Origin: Deltaproteobacteria bacterium
GTDB lineage: Bacteria; Desulfobacterota; GWC2-55-46
Assembly (NCBI GenBank): GCA_016218095.1
Contig: JACREV010000041.1
Location: forward strand, 1-11,278
Reading direction: 5' to 3'
Length of the DNA: 11,278 bases
The translations under genes and the position numbers were made by a program. Shown here piece by piece: positions 1-6,838 of the stretch. Every line of letters starts with the position of its first letter. Positions within the stretch are counted from its first letter, which is position 1. The notes below the pieces were generated by a model. The model saw only the letters and a list, made by a program, of their open reading frames with translations, searched no databases and was not told where the DNA came from.

Positions 1-1557
1 GCGACGGTCATGAGCCGCCGCGCGCTCCGCAAATTCTTCGAGGAGCAGATAGAGGACGCTAAAAATAAAGGCGTGCTCTTCTCCCTGCACTTGAAGGGCA
101 CGATGATGAAGGTCTCTGACCCCATCAAGTTCGGACACGCCGTAACCGTATTTTTCAAGGATGTGTTCGAGAAGCACGCCGCCACTATAAAGGAGCTCGG
201 GGTCGACCCCAACAACGGGCTCGGCGACCTCTACGCCAAGATCGCGAAGCTGCCTGAGTCCAAGAGGGCCGAGATAGAGGCCGACATCAAGGCCTGCTAC
301 AAGAGCCGTCCTGAAGTCGCGATGGTCAACTCTGACAAGGGCATCACCAACCTGCACGTGCCGAGCGACGTGATCGTCGACGCGTCCATGCCCGCCATGA
401 TCCGCGAGTCCGGGAAGATGTGGGGGCCGGACGGCAAGCTCCACGACACCAAGGCGGTGATACCTGACAGGTGCTACGCCGGCGTCTATCAGGAAGTCAT
501 AGAGGATTGCAAGAAGCACGGCGCATACGACCCCAGGACCATGGGGTCCGTGCCCAACGTCGGCCTCATGGCCCAGAAGGCCGAGGAGTACGGGTCCCAC
601 GACAAGACCTTCAAGGCCCCGGGCAACGGCGCCATCAGGGCCGTCGACGACACCGGCAAGGTATTGCTCGAGCAGACAGTTGAAGAAGGCGACATCTTCC
701 GCATGTGCCAGGTAAAGGACGCGCCTATACAGGACTGGGTAAAGCTGGCCGTCACCAGGGCGCGCGCCACCGGCGCACCCGCCGTTTTCTGGCTCGACAA
801 GAACAGGGCTCACGACGTAGAGCTCATAAAGAAGGTCGAGACGTACCTCAAGGACCACGACACGAAGGGGCTCGATATCAGGATCATGTCCCCGGTGGAA
901 GCGACGCGTTTATCTCTTGAGCGCATAAGGGCGGGCAAGGACACCATCTCCGTCACCGGCAACGTGCTCCGCGATTATCTGACAGACCTCTTCCCGATCC
1001 TCGAGCTCGGCACGTCCGCGAAGATGCTCTCCATCGTCCCCCTTATGGACGGCGGCGGGCTCTTTGAGACCGGCGCGGGCGGCTCCGCCCCCAAGCACGT
1101 ACAGCAGTTCCTCGAGGAGGGGTACTTGAGGTGGGATTCGCTCGGCGAGTTCCTGGCCCTTGGCGTATCCCTGGAGCACCTCGCCAACATGTTCAAGAAC
1201 AAGAAGGCGCAGGTCCTTGCCGACACGCTCGACCAGGCGATCGGCAAGATACTCGACAATAACAGGTCTCCTGCCCGCAAGGTAGGCGAGCTCGACAACC
1301 GCGGGAGCCACTTCTATCTCGCTTTATACTGGGCTCAGGCCCTTGCCGCGCAGACCAAGGACGCCGAGTTGCAGAAGCATTTTGCCAAAGCGGCCGAGGA
1401 GCTTGCCGCGAACGAGGCGAAGATAATCGGCGAGCTCAACGGCGCCCAGGGAAAGCCGCAGGATATCGGCGGTTATTTCCACCCGGATCAGGCAAAGACG
1501 GCAAGGGCGATGCGTCCGAGCGCGACCTTGAACGCGATAGTGGACGCTATCAGGTAA
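1..1557 (+). CDS. icd: NADP-dependent isocitrate dehydrogenase, monomeric type (5'-truncated by window edge)
   Basis: This is the C-terminal part of a monomeric NADP-isocitrate dehydrogenase, a cytosolic enzyme that interconverts isocitrate and 2-oxoglutarate plus CO2. The reading frame is open from base 1, before the ATG at 10, so the real start lies outside the window. About 518 residues are visible; family members have roughly 740, so some 220 N-terminal residues are missing. Recognisable family blocks are VPSDVIVDASMPAMIR (about nt 358-405), GSVPNVGLMAQKAEEYGSHD (from about nt 544), and the stretch FETGAGGSAPKHVQQ followed by YLRWDSLGEF (about nt 1063-1155), which carries conserved coenzyme and substrate contacts. 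It is followed by the ATP-citrate lyase genes on the same strand. That context favours the reductive, carboxylating direction, as shown for the monomeric enzyme of Chlorobium limicola. The family call is secure; the direction of flux is inferred. Confidence 0.95.
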   Translation, partial: ATVMSRRALRKFFEEQIEDAKNKGVLFSLHLKGTMMKVSDPIKFGHAVTVFFKDVFEKHAATIKELGVDPNNGLGDLYAKIAKLPESKRAEIEADIKACYKSRPEVAMVNSDKGITNLHVPSDVIVDASMPAMIRESGKMWGPDGKLHDTKAVIPDRCYAGVYQEVIEDCKKHGAYDPRTMGSVPNVGLMAQKAEEYGSHDKTFKAPGNGAIRAVDDTGKVLLEQTVEEGDIFRMCQVKDAPIQDWVKLAVTRARATGAPAVFWLDKNRAHDVELIKKVETYLKDHDTKGLDIRIMSPVEATRLSLERIRAGKDTISVTGNVLRDYLTDLFPILELGTSAKMLSIVPLMDGGGLFETGAGGSAPKHVQQFLEEGYLRWDSLGEFLALGVSLEHLANMFKNKKAQVLADTLDQAIGKILDNNRSPARKVGELDNRGSHFYLALYWAQALAAQTKDAELQKHFAKAAEELAANEAKIIGELNGAQGKPQDIGGYFHPDQAKTARAMRPSATLNAIVDAIR

Positions 1558-1578
1558 AACTGGCGAGAAGAACGGCTG

Positions 1579-1608
1579 ACTACCTGATACGGCGTATAAG
1601 GTAGTTTT
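1579..1608 (+). terminator. Probable rho-independent terminator of icd
   Basis: Arms 1580-1589 and 1595-1604 form a 10-bp stem with one mismatch around the loop CGGCG, extended by A1579-T1605 and followed by TTTT (1605-1608). It lies 22 bp after the icd stop. The stem is only moderately G+C-rich and the T-run is short, so termination may be partial. Confidence 0.5.
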
Positions 1609-1626
1609 GGTAATAGCTTGTTTTTA

Positions 1627-1655
1627 TTGACAAAGGCTACATCTAAAAATTAGGT
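1627..1655 (+). promoter_or_regulatory. Possible promoter: perfect -35 with weak -10
   Basis: TTGACA at 1627-1632 is a perfect sigma-70 -35 hexamer. At the usual 17-bp spacing the -10 would be TTAGGT (1650-1655), which matches TATAAT poorly. The -35 lies just outside the left end of the inverted-repeat element, with the presumed -10 inside it. It could drive aclBA, about 230 bp downstream. The evidence is weak. Confidence 0.2.
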
Positions 1656-1669
1656 ATTTTTTCTGAGGT

Positions 1670-1748
1670 CAAGGAAGGGCGGAAATAAAAAGCGCAGCAT
1701 ATATGTGAATATGTGAGCATTTTTATTTTCGCCCTGACGCAGTCCTTG
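1670..1748 (+). other. Long imperfect hairpin inside the repeat element
   Basis: The left arm 1670-1693 (CAAGGA, then GGGCG, then AAATAAAAA and GC) pairs with the right arm 1717-1748 read in reverse. A bulge is left on the right side (about 1735-1742, TGACGCAG). The apical region 1694-1716 can form a small inner hairpin, CATAT (1698-1702) with ATATG (1709-1713). The structure is near-symmetric, so it would fold in RNA from either strand. No long U-run follows it, so it is not an obvious terminator. Confidence 0.55.
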
Positions 1749-1767
1749 CCGGACGGGCAAATCCGTA

Positions 1768-1822
1768 TCGAACGGCTGAGATTTGATTTACACCAAAGGG
1801 CTCCGTTCGAGACTTTGGCCCT
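1768..1822 (+). other. Overlapping alternative hairpins in the aclB leader
   Basis: TCGAACGG (1768-1775) is the perfect inverse of CCGTTCGA (1803-1810). CCAAAG (1793-1798) is the perfect inverse of CTTTGG (1813-1818), and AGGGC (1797-1801) can pair with GCCCT (1818-1822). The first stem uses bases in the loop of the others, so the folds are mutually exclusive. They lie 66 to 120 bp before the aclB start, inside the repeat element. They may be part of the element and not a regulator of aclB. Confidence 0.35.
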
Positions 1823-1878
1823 GCGCCGAGCAGAGATCTGGAAAAAGAACAATTTTTAGAGTAGCCTAAAAGAATAAC

Positions 1879-1883
1879 GGAGG
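1879..1883 (+). promoter_or_regulatory. aclB ribosome binding site
   Basis: GGAGG lies 5 bases before the ATG at 1889. This is a strong Shine-Dalgarno site that fixes the aclB start. It sits just outside the right end of the repeat element. Confidence 0.85.
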
Positions 1884-1888
1884 TAGTT

Positions 1889-3190
1889 ATGCAGCTAACA
1901 GGCCTTCTCTGGGGGGGTAAGCTTTTAAAAAGGGTCGAGTTCCCTTGCGCGGAGGTCCTGGGCCCCGAGGCGAGCGTAGATGAGATAAAAGACCTCATCA
2001 AGAAGTGCGGCCAGGTATTCATAAAGCCCATATTCAAGGGCGGCGTGGGAAAGAAGGGTAAGGCAGGCCTCATCGGCAGGGCGAAGGATATAGCCACCGC
2101 GCTCAAGGAAAAGGAGCGGCTCTACTTCATAGAGCACGCCTTCGGAAACTCGATTGCCAAGGCGGACGGCGTGACCTTCGAGGGCGGCGTGCCCGCGGAG
2201 CACGAGGTATATTTTTCGATAAGCGACTCCACCCTCTACCGCGCCCCGACCATGACCATAACGCACCACGGCGGCATGGACATCGAGGAGCTCCCGAAGG
2301 ACAAGATAAAAGAGGTCCCGTTCGACGCGTTGACCGGCCTCAAGTCCTTCCACATCTCGAACGCCCTTACCGAGCTCGGAGCGCCGAGCGAGATAATAAG
2401 CCCGCTCGTGCAGAACCTGCCGAAGCTCTGGACGCTCTACAACAACTACGGGATGTCGACGCTGGAACTTAACCCCATAAGGATGTCCCCGGACTCCAAG
2501 GGCAGGCTTACGCCTGTCGCCTGCGACTTCAAGGGCTCCTTCGACATAGACAACCCGGCATGGAAGAGGCTTGAGATCCCGGCGCACCTCTTCGCGTCCG
2601 ACTATTCCGAATTCGAGCAGGAGATAAACCAGCTCCGCACCTACCAGGGGCAGAGCGACGTCTTCGTCATGAACCCGAGGGGGACGATAACCGCCCCGAC
2701 CTTCGGCGGCGGCGCGAACGCGCTCGTGACCGAGCTCCTTGGCGAGAGGGCGACGATATCCTCCGACTTCGGCGGCAACCCGCCCTATGAGAAGATGTTC
2801 CAGATCTCCAGGATAGTCTTCAAGTACTGGCTGAAGCAGTCGAACGTCCTCTTCATCATCGGCGGCAAGGCGAACAACACCGACATATACGAGACATTCA
2901 GGGCCATGGCCGACGCTTTGAAGGACTTCTTCCACAAGAACGGCCCGACCCCGCTCTTCGTAGTCGTGGGCAGGGGCGGCCCGAACCTCATAAGGGGCAT
3001 GGCCTACATGAGGGACACGCTCGAAAACCTCAAACTCCCGTACAGGATATTCGGCCACGACTCCGCCATGAGCGAGGTCGTCAACTACGCCCTCTCGGTC
3101 GATAAGTGGATGGAGAGGGAGGGCAGGGCCCTTTTCGCGAACTCGAACCCGGCCTTCGCGGCCTCCGCGAAGCAAAAGGCCGGGGTTTAA
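1889..3190 (+). CDS. aclB: ATP-citrate lyase, small (beta) subunit: ATP-grasp plus citrate-binding domain
   Basis: This is the ATP-grasp and citrate-binding half of ATP-citrate lyase, which with AclA cleaves citrate to acetyl-CoA and oxaloacetate using ATP and CoA; it is the key step of the reductive TCA cycle. The protein has 433 residues against about 400 in Chlorobium. The N-terminal part is an ATP-grasp fold with the lysine/glycine-rich stretch IKPIFKGGVGKKGKAG (residues 45-60), matching the KPDQLIKRRGKLG region of animal ACLY. The C-terminal part is the succinyl-CoA-synthetase-like citrate-binding domain. It shows TFGGGAN (271-277), where ACLY has VAGGGAS; GGKANNTDIYETF (325-337), where ACLY has GGSIANFTNVAATF; and GRGGPN (361-366), where ACLY has RRGGPN. 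The start is set by GGAGG five bases upstream. aclA follows after 29 bp, so the two are certainly co-transcribed. It is divergent enough that it may belong to the second bacterial ACL type rather than the Chlorobium type. Confidence 0.93.
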   Translation: MQLTGLLWGGKLLKRVEFPCAEVLGPEASVDEIKDLIKKCGQVFIKPIFKGGVGKKGKAGLIGRAKDIATALKEKERLYFIEHAFGNSIAKADGVTFEGGVPAEHEVYFSISDSTLYRAPTMTITHHGGMDIEELPKDKIKEVPFDALTGLKSFHISNALTELGAPSEIISPLVQNLPKLWTLYNNYGMSTLELNPIRMSPDSKGRLTPVACDFKGSFDIDNPAWKRLEIPAHLFASDYSEFEQEINQLRTYQGQSDVFVMNPRGTITAPTFGGGANALVTELLGERATISSDFGGNPPYEKMFQISRIVFKYWLKQSNVLFIIGGKANNTDIYETFRAMADALKDFFHKNGPTPLFVVVGRGGPNLIRGMAYMRDTLENLKLPYRIFGHDSAMSEVVNYALSVDKWMEREGRALFANSNPAFAASAKQKAGV

Positions 3191-3219
3191 CCTCATAAAA
3201 AACACAAACGAGGACGACC

Positions 3220-5931
3220 ATGCATAAAGAAGGCGTAAAGAAGTTCCCGTACTACGTCGGGATAAACTCCCTCTCCGAGATAGCGACGAGGGAGGACAGG
3301 GTATGCGTCTTTAACATACTTGGAAACGAGTCCAAGACGGTCACGCCCGTAAGCCACATCTACTCGGGCGGCAACGTGGTCTTCGGCACGAGCCCCGGGC
3401 GCTCGGGACAGTTCCTCGAGACAAAGGCCGGGAACATCCCGGTCTTCAACTCGGTAAGAGAAGGCATAAAGGCCGGGCTCAAGTTCAATACCGCCGTCAT
3501 TTATCTGCCGCCCTCGGGCGTCAAGGACGGCGTCGCCGAGGCGGTAAGGCACAACCCGGACCTCAAGAAGGTCGTCATCTTGACCGAGAAGGTCTCGGTC
3601 TACGACGCCAGGACCATAAGGGCCATCTGCCAGGCGAACGGCGTCGACGTCTTCGGCGGCAACTGTCTTGGCGTCGCCGACGCCTGGAACAAGGTGAGGA
3701 TAGGAGGAGCGCTCGGAGGGAACAAGCCCGAGGAGTCGCTCGTCAAGGGCTCTATCGCCTTATTCTCGAACTCCGGCAACTTCACGACGACCATCGCCGT
3801 ATACCTCCTCACAAAGGGCTGGGGCACGACGACCTCGATCTCGAGCGGAAAGGACGTCTACATCCACTACGCCCCGAAAGAGTTCTTCCACGCCCTCGAC
3901 AACGACGACAGGTCGAAGGCCGCGGTCATCTACACCGAGCCGGGCGGGTATTACGAGCACGGGCTTGAGATAGGGAAACCCACCGTAGCCTGCGTCGTGG
4001 GCCGTTGGAAGGCGCGCCTCACAAAGGCCTGCGGCCACGCAGGGTCTCTGGCCGGGACCGGCGACGACGCGAACGCCAAGGAGAAGTGGTACATGGACTA
4101 CTTCGGCGTGAACGGCATTTACACGCCGCAGACGCCGATAGCCTCGAAGAAGGGCGCGGTCGTCACGAACATCGCGTACATTCCCGAGGCGCTCACCAAA
4201 GTAATGGAGCTTAACGGCGTAAAGCCGGACTTCGAGGCAAAGGGCGACCTATCGCTCAAGTGCTGGTTCGCCTCGAACGCCTCCATACAGGTCCCGAAGG
4301 AGCTCGATTTCCAGGCCGTCAGGGCGGTCTCCCCCTATGACGAGCAGATAGACCACATCAACAGGCAGATAGGCGCTCAGTTCCCGAGGCAGGCGATGAA
4401 GGACGCCTCTGGCGTCTCCATGATGGACCCGGCGACCCAGGTGACGAAGCTCCACAACGTTTCTATTCTCGACGCCTCGAAGCGCTCACTTGAAGAGAAC
4501 CTCGTCTTCTCGCTTTTGAAGAAGTACCCTTCGGAATACGAAAGGGCGCTTGCGAACATCGCCTTCAACGCCTTCCTCAACCACAACGGGGACCCTGCAA
4601 CGGTCGCGGCAGACGCGGCCAGAGAGGCCGAGAGCTCGCCGAATACGGTCTTGTCCGCCGCGGTATCCATAATCGGCAGGGGGAGAGTAAAGGGCGCGAT
4701 AGAGGCGTCAAACACCCTCCTCGAGCTCTTCCAGACCTCAGGGATGGTCTCGCCGACCGAGGGCTTTGATCACTCGGCTGTCTTGAAGTCGATGCCGGCT
4801 GATGCGAAGAAGTCGCTTGCCGCCTCCAAGGACGACAAGCTCGCAAAGACCGTGTTGAAGGCGATGGACGCGCAGAGCGAAAAGTCCGTCTTTATCGAGC
4901 TTGTGAAGGACGCCGCGAACGGCAACCCGTCGTCGGACGCCCTCATGGCCGCGCTCTGGATGACGCTCGGCTGGGAGCCGCTTGTAAGGAGGTCCATATC
5001 CAAGGTCACTCTCACGGCGCTACCGTGGTACTCCCGCATATTCTCGTCCTTTGTCGGATGCAGTGTGCCGGCCTCCAAGCACGCCAAGGACGCCTTCTGC
5101 GGCATAAAGAACGACGACCTCCTCAATAACTGGACCTTCACCGACGCGGCGTTCCTCGCCCTCATCGGCAGAAAGCCGGATGAGAAGGAGCGGTTCGAGT
5201 TCTCGATGCTCCTCGGGCTCATCATCTCGAACGGCCCCGGCACCATTTCCGCCCAGGGTTGCAAGGGAGGGGTGAGCTCCGATGGCCCCGAGGACCCGGC
5301 GAGGGTGCAGATAAACAAGGCCTTCATAGGCTTCCTCACGCACACGGGGTTCGCCCACGGCGGCAACGGGTACGAGGCGATAGCCTTCCTCATCGAGCGG
5401 TTCAAGAAGACGGGTCTCAAGGACCCGTCAGCCAAATCGCACGGCTTGAACTTGAAGGCCATAGCGGACGAGTACGCTAAATCGTACGCCAAGTACAAGG
5501 CCGACCAGAAGGCCTTCGGCAACATCGAGTACCTCAAAATCCCCTGCGTCAACCACCCGGTATTCAAGGGCAAGGAGGTCAACTTCGACCCGAGGGAGAG
5601 GTTCGTCTCCGCCCTCTTCGAGGAAAAGGGGATATACAACGTGTTCCTCGATTTCTACCAGAACCTCGTACGCTCGCTCTTCGATGCGAAGGTGTCGTCG
5701 AACGTCTACTGCGTCAACGTCGACGCCGTAATAGCGGTCATCCTCCTCAAGGTCGTCTGGGACGCGTTCAACTCCGGGAAGATGACGGATAAGGAGGTCG
5801 AGTCCGCGGCCTTCACGACCTTCCTCTTCGGCAGGATGATAGGCTGCGCCGCAGAGATAGACGACCACATAAACAGGGGCCGCAACATGGACACCAGGAC
5901 CGCGGCCTCGAAGTGCACGTTCGTGGGTTAG
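3220..5931 (+). CDS. aclA: ATP-citrate lyase, large (alpha) subunit with a duplicated citrate-synthase-like module
   Basis: This is the CoA-ligase and citryl-CoA lyase half of ATP-citrate lyase. Residues 1 to about 340 are a CoA-binding and ligase domain like succinyl-CoA synthetase alpha. The phosphohistidine loop is CGHAGSLAG, with H273 as the likely phosphorylated residue. The C-terminal module (about 615-903) is citrate-synthase-like: RKPDEKER (651-658), SNGPGTISA (670-678) where ACLY has DHGPAVSGA, AHGGNGYEA (712-720), NHPVFK...DPR (778-792) like the citrate synthase GHPVYK...DPR block, and NVDAV (833-837) with the likely catalytic D835. The normal first catalytic His position is Asn (N671). 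At 903 residues it is about 290 longer than Chlorobium AclA. The extra region (about 400-614) aligns collinearly with the C-terminal module and looks like a degenerate second copy. GAGGA (3210-3214) lies five bases before the ATG. A strong terminator follows 39 bp after the stop. Confidence 0.92.
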   Translation: MHKEGVKKFPYYVGINSLSEIATREDRVCVFNILGNESKTVTPVSHIYSGGNVVFGTSPGRSGQFLETKAGNIPVFNSVREGIKAGLKFNTAVIYLPPSGVKDGVAEAVRHNPDLKKVVILTEKVSVYDARTIRAICQANGVDVFGGNCLGVADAWNKVRIGGALGGNKPEESLVKGSIALFSNSGNFTTTIAVYLLTKGWGTTTSISSGKDVYIHYAPKEFFHALDNDDRSKAAVIYTEPGGYYEHGLEIGKPTVACVVGRWKARLTKACGHAGSLAGTGDDANAKEKWYMDYFGVNGIYTPQTPIASKKGAVVTNIAYIPEALTKVMELNGVKPDFEAKGDLSLKCWFASNASIQVPKELDFQAVRAVSPYDEQIDHINRQIGAQFPRQAMKDASGVSMMDPATQVTKLHNVSILDASKRSLEENLVFSLLKKYPSEYERALANIAFNAFLNHNGDPATVAADAAREAESSPNTVLSAAVSIIGRGRVKGAIEASNTLLELFQTSGMVSPTEGFDHSAVLKSMPADAKKSLAASKDDKLAKTVLKAMDAQSEKSVFIELVKDAANGNPSSDALMAALWMTLGWEPLVRRSISKVTLTALPWYSRIFSSFVGCSVPASKHAKDAFCGIKNDDLLNNWTFTDAAFLALIGRKPDEKERFEFSMLLGLIISNGPGTISAQGCKGGVSSDGPEDPARVQINKAFIGFLTHTGFAHGGNGYEAIAFLIERFKKTGLKDPSAKSHGLNLKAIADEYAKSYAKYKADQKAFGNIEYLKIPCVNHPVFKGKEVNFDPRERFVSALFEEKGIYNVFLDFYQNLVRSLFDAKVSSNVYCVNVDAVIAVILLKVVWDAFNSGKMTDKEVESAAFTTFLFGRMIGCAAEIDDHINRGRNMDTRTAASKCTFVG

Positions 5932-5970
5932 ATCCCGGATTCCCCCGGCTCCAGAACGGTTCAGAAAGAC

Positions 5971-6005
5971 AAAACGCCCGTGGCGACAGCGCCACGGGCG
6001 TTTTT
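5971..6005. terminator. Strong bidirectional rho-independent terminator
   Basis: An 11-bp perfect G+C-rich stem (5975-5985 with 5990-6000) encloses the tetraloop ACAG. It is flanked by AAAA on the left and TTTTT on the right, so U-tracts exist for transcripts from both strands. It lies between the aclA stop (5931) and the stop of the convergent copper operon (6030) and should end both. Confidence 0.95.
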
Positions 6006-6029
6006 ATTTGTGTCCTTGGCAAGGCCCTG

Positions 6030-6836
6030 TCATTTTAAGGCCTTCCAGAAGCCCAACAGACCGCCGCCCCAGCCCCCGACCCTTTCGGCCCTGGAAAATC
6101 CAGACTCAAGCATCATCTCTCCGATCCTGCCTTTTACCTGAGCCTCGGTAAACGGCCAGAAAAGGAGCGGCCAGAGGACTACCCACCAGGCTTTGTTTGT
6201 GGGCCTGTCCACGTCGACAAGGACAAGTCGGCCGCCGGGCTTAAGCACGCGGAGCGCCTCTGAGAGGCATTTGTCCTTCAGGTCAGGGGGGAGGTGATGG
6301 AGCATAGCGCTTGAAAGGACGCAGTCAAAGCGGTTGTCTTCGAAATCGAGGGCTTCAGCGACCCCCAGCCTGAACTCCGCCCGGCTACCCTCCTCAATGG
6401 CGTTCTTTCTCGCGACCTCTATCATTTTTGCGGCGGGGTCTATGCCTGTAACGCGTCCGGCTGGCCCGACAGAGTCTGCCGCAAGCCTTGTCAGCACCCC
6501 CGTGCCGCAACCGATATCCAGGACGCTCTCTCCCACGTTTAAGCCCGCATAACGAATCGTCTGCCGCCTGAATGCCCTTCCGAGGCCTATCATCGGACAG
6601 TACCTGTCGTATATGGGCGCGAGGACGTCGAGCGGCATGCCGCGCGTAGGGAGGGTCTCGGGCGAAAGGCCCCGGGGATGGCGGAACACCTTTACTATGC
6701 CGTAAAAGATCACTCCTGGGCATACGAGGAGAAGGGCGATCAGGACCGCCGTCCAGAGGGTGAACCCGAGGAGCGTGAATATCCACGCGGCAAGGGCCGC
6801 CATAAGAGGAGGGCAGAGCCAGACGATCTTTTTCAC
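6030..6836 (-). CDS. Membrane-anchored class I SAM-dependent methyltransferase
   Basis: This protein has 268 residues. The N-terminus carries two predicted membrane helices (about residues 6-24 and 27-48). A cytoplasmic class I methyltransferase domain of the UbiE-like type follows. Motif I is VLDIGCGTGVL (105-115), with GID shortly after as the acidic residue that ends strand 2; LHHLPPDL and LKPGGRLVLVDVDRP are the usual later motifs. A short hydrophobic stretch (WWVVLWPLLFWPF) follows and may contact the membrane. The start codon is GTG, only 2 bases after the copA stop, with GAGG (6850-6847) about 10 bases upstream inside the end of copA, so translation is probably coupled. It is the last gene of the operon before the terminator. 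The substrate is unknown; a lipid or quinone-like membrane substrate would suit the anchor, but that is inference. Confidence 0.85.
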   Translation of the reverse strand: MKKIVWLCPPLMAALAAWIFTLLGFTLWTAVLIALLLVCPGVIFYGIVKVFRHPRGLSPETLPTRGMPLDVLAPIYDRYCPMIGLGRAFRRQTIRYAGLNVGESVLDIGCGTGVLTRLAADSVGPAGRVTGIDPAAKMIEVARKNAIEEGSRAEFRLGVAEALDFEDNRFDCVLSSAMLHHLPPDLKDKCLSEALRVLKPGGRLVLVDVDRPTNKAWWVVLWPLLFWPFTEAQVKGRIGEMMLESGFSRAERVGGWGGGLLGFWKALK

Positions 6837-6838
6837 TT

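Larger units (their letters stand above)
1635..1866 (+). repeat. MITE-like element with terminal inverted repeats, upstream of aclB
   Basis: A 232-bp non-coding segment is bounded by inverted copies of one sequence. The left end is GGCTACATCTAAAAATT (1635-1651). The right end is AATTTTTAGAGTAGCC (1851-1866), its reverse complement apart from one missing base. Similarity continues inward as a T-rich tract on the left (1656-1662) and an A-rich tract on the right (1841-1847). The interior has strong hairpins and no convincing ORF. No clear target-site duplication is visible at the edges. The same end sequence recurs at 11251-11277, so this is a dispersed repeat and not a chance palindrome. A small non-autonomous transposable element is the best guess. 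A conserved regulatory or structured-RNA element is the alternative. Confidence 0.6.

Noticed and set aside
1867..1872. TAAAAG just before aclB as a -10 box supplied by the repeat end
   Set aside because: The -35 position reads AAAGAA, and the transcript would begin at the ribosome site. It is not a credible promoter.
1925..3205. 426-codon open frame on the minus strand, fully antisense to aclB
   Set aside because: It mirrors aclB, whose product matches ACLY block by block. The long open frame comes from codon bias that leaves few stops on the complement. The translation is low-complexity and resembles nothing.
4770..5639. 289-codon open frame on the minus strand inside aclA
   Set aside because: It is antisense to the well-matched lyase module and has no ribosome site or recognisable domain.
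3220..5931. aclA as a frameshifted or chimeric assembly of two genes
   Set aside because: The frame is continuous over 903 codons with uniform codon use. The two lyase-like modules differ widely in sequence, so a recent duplication or assembly error is unlikely.
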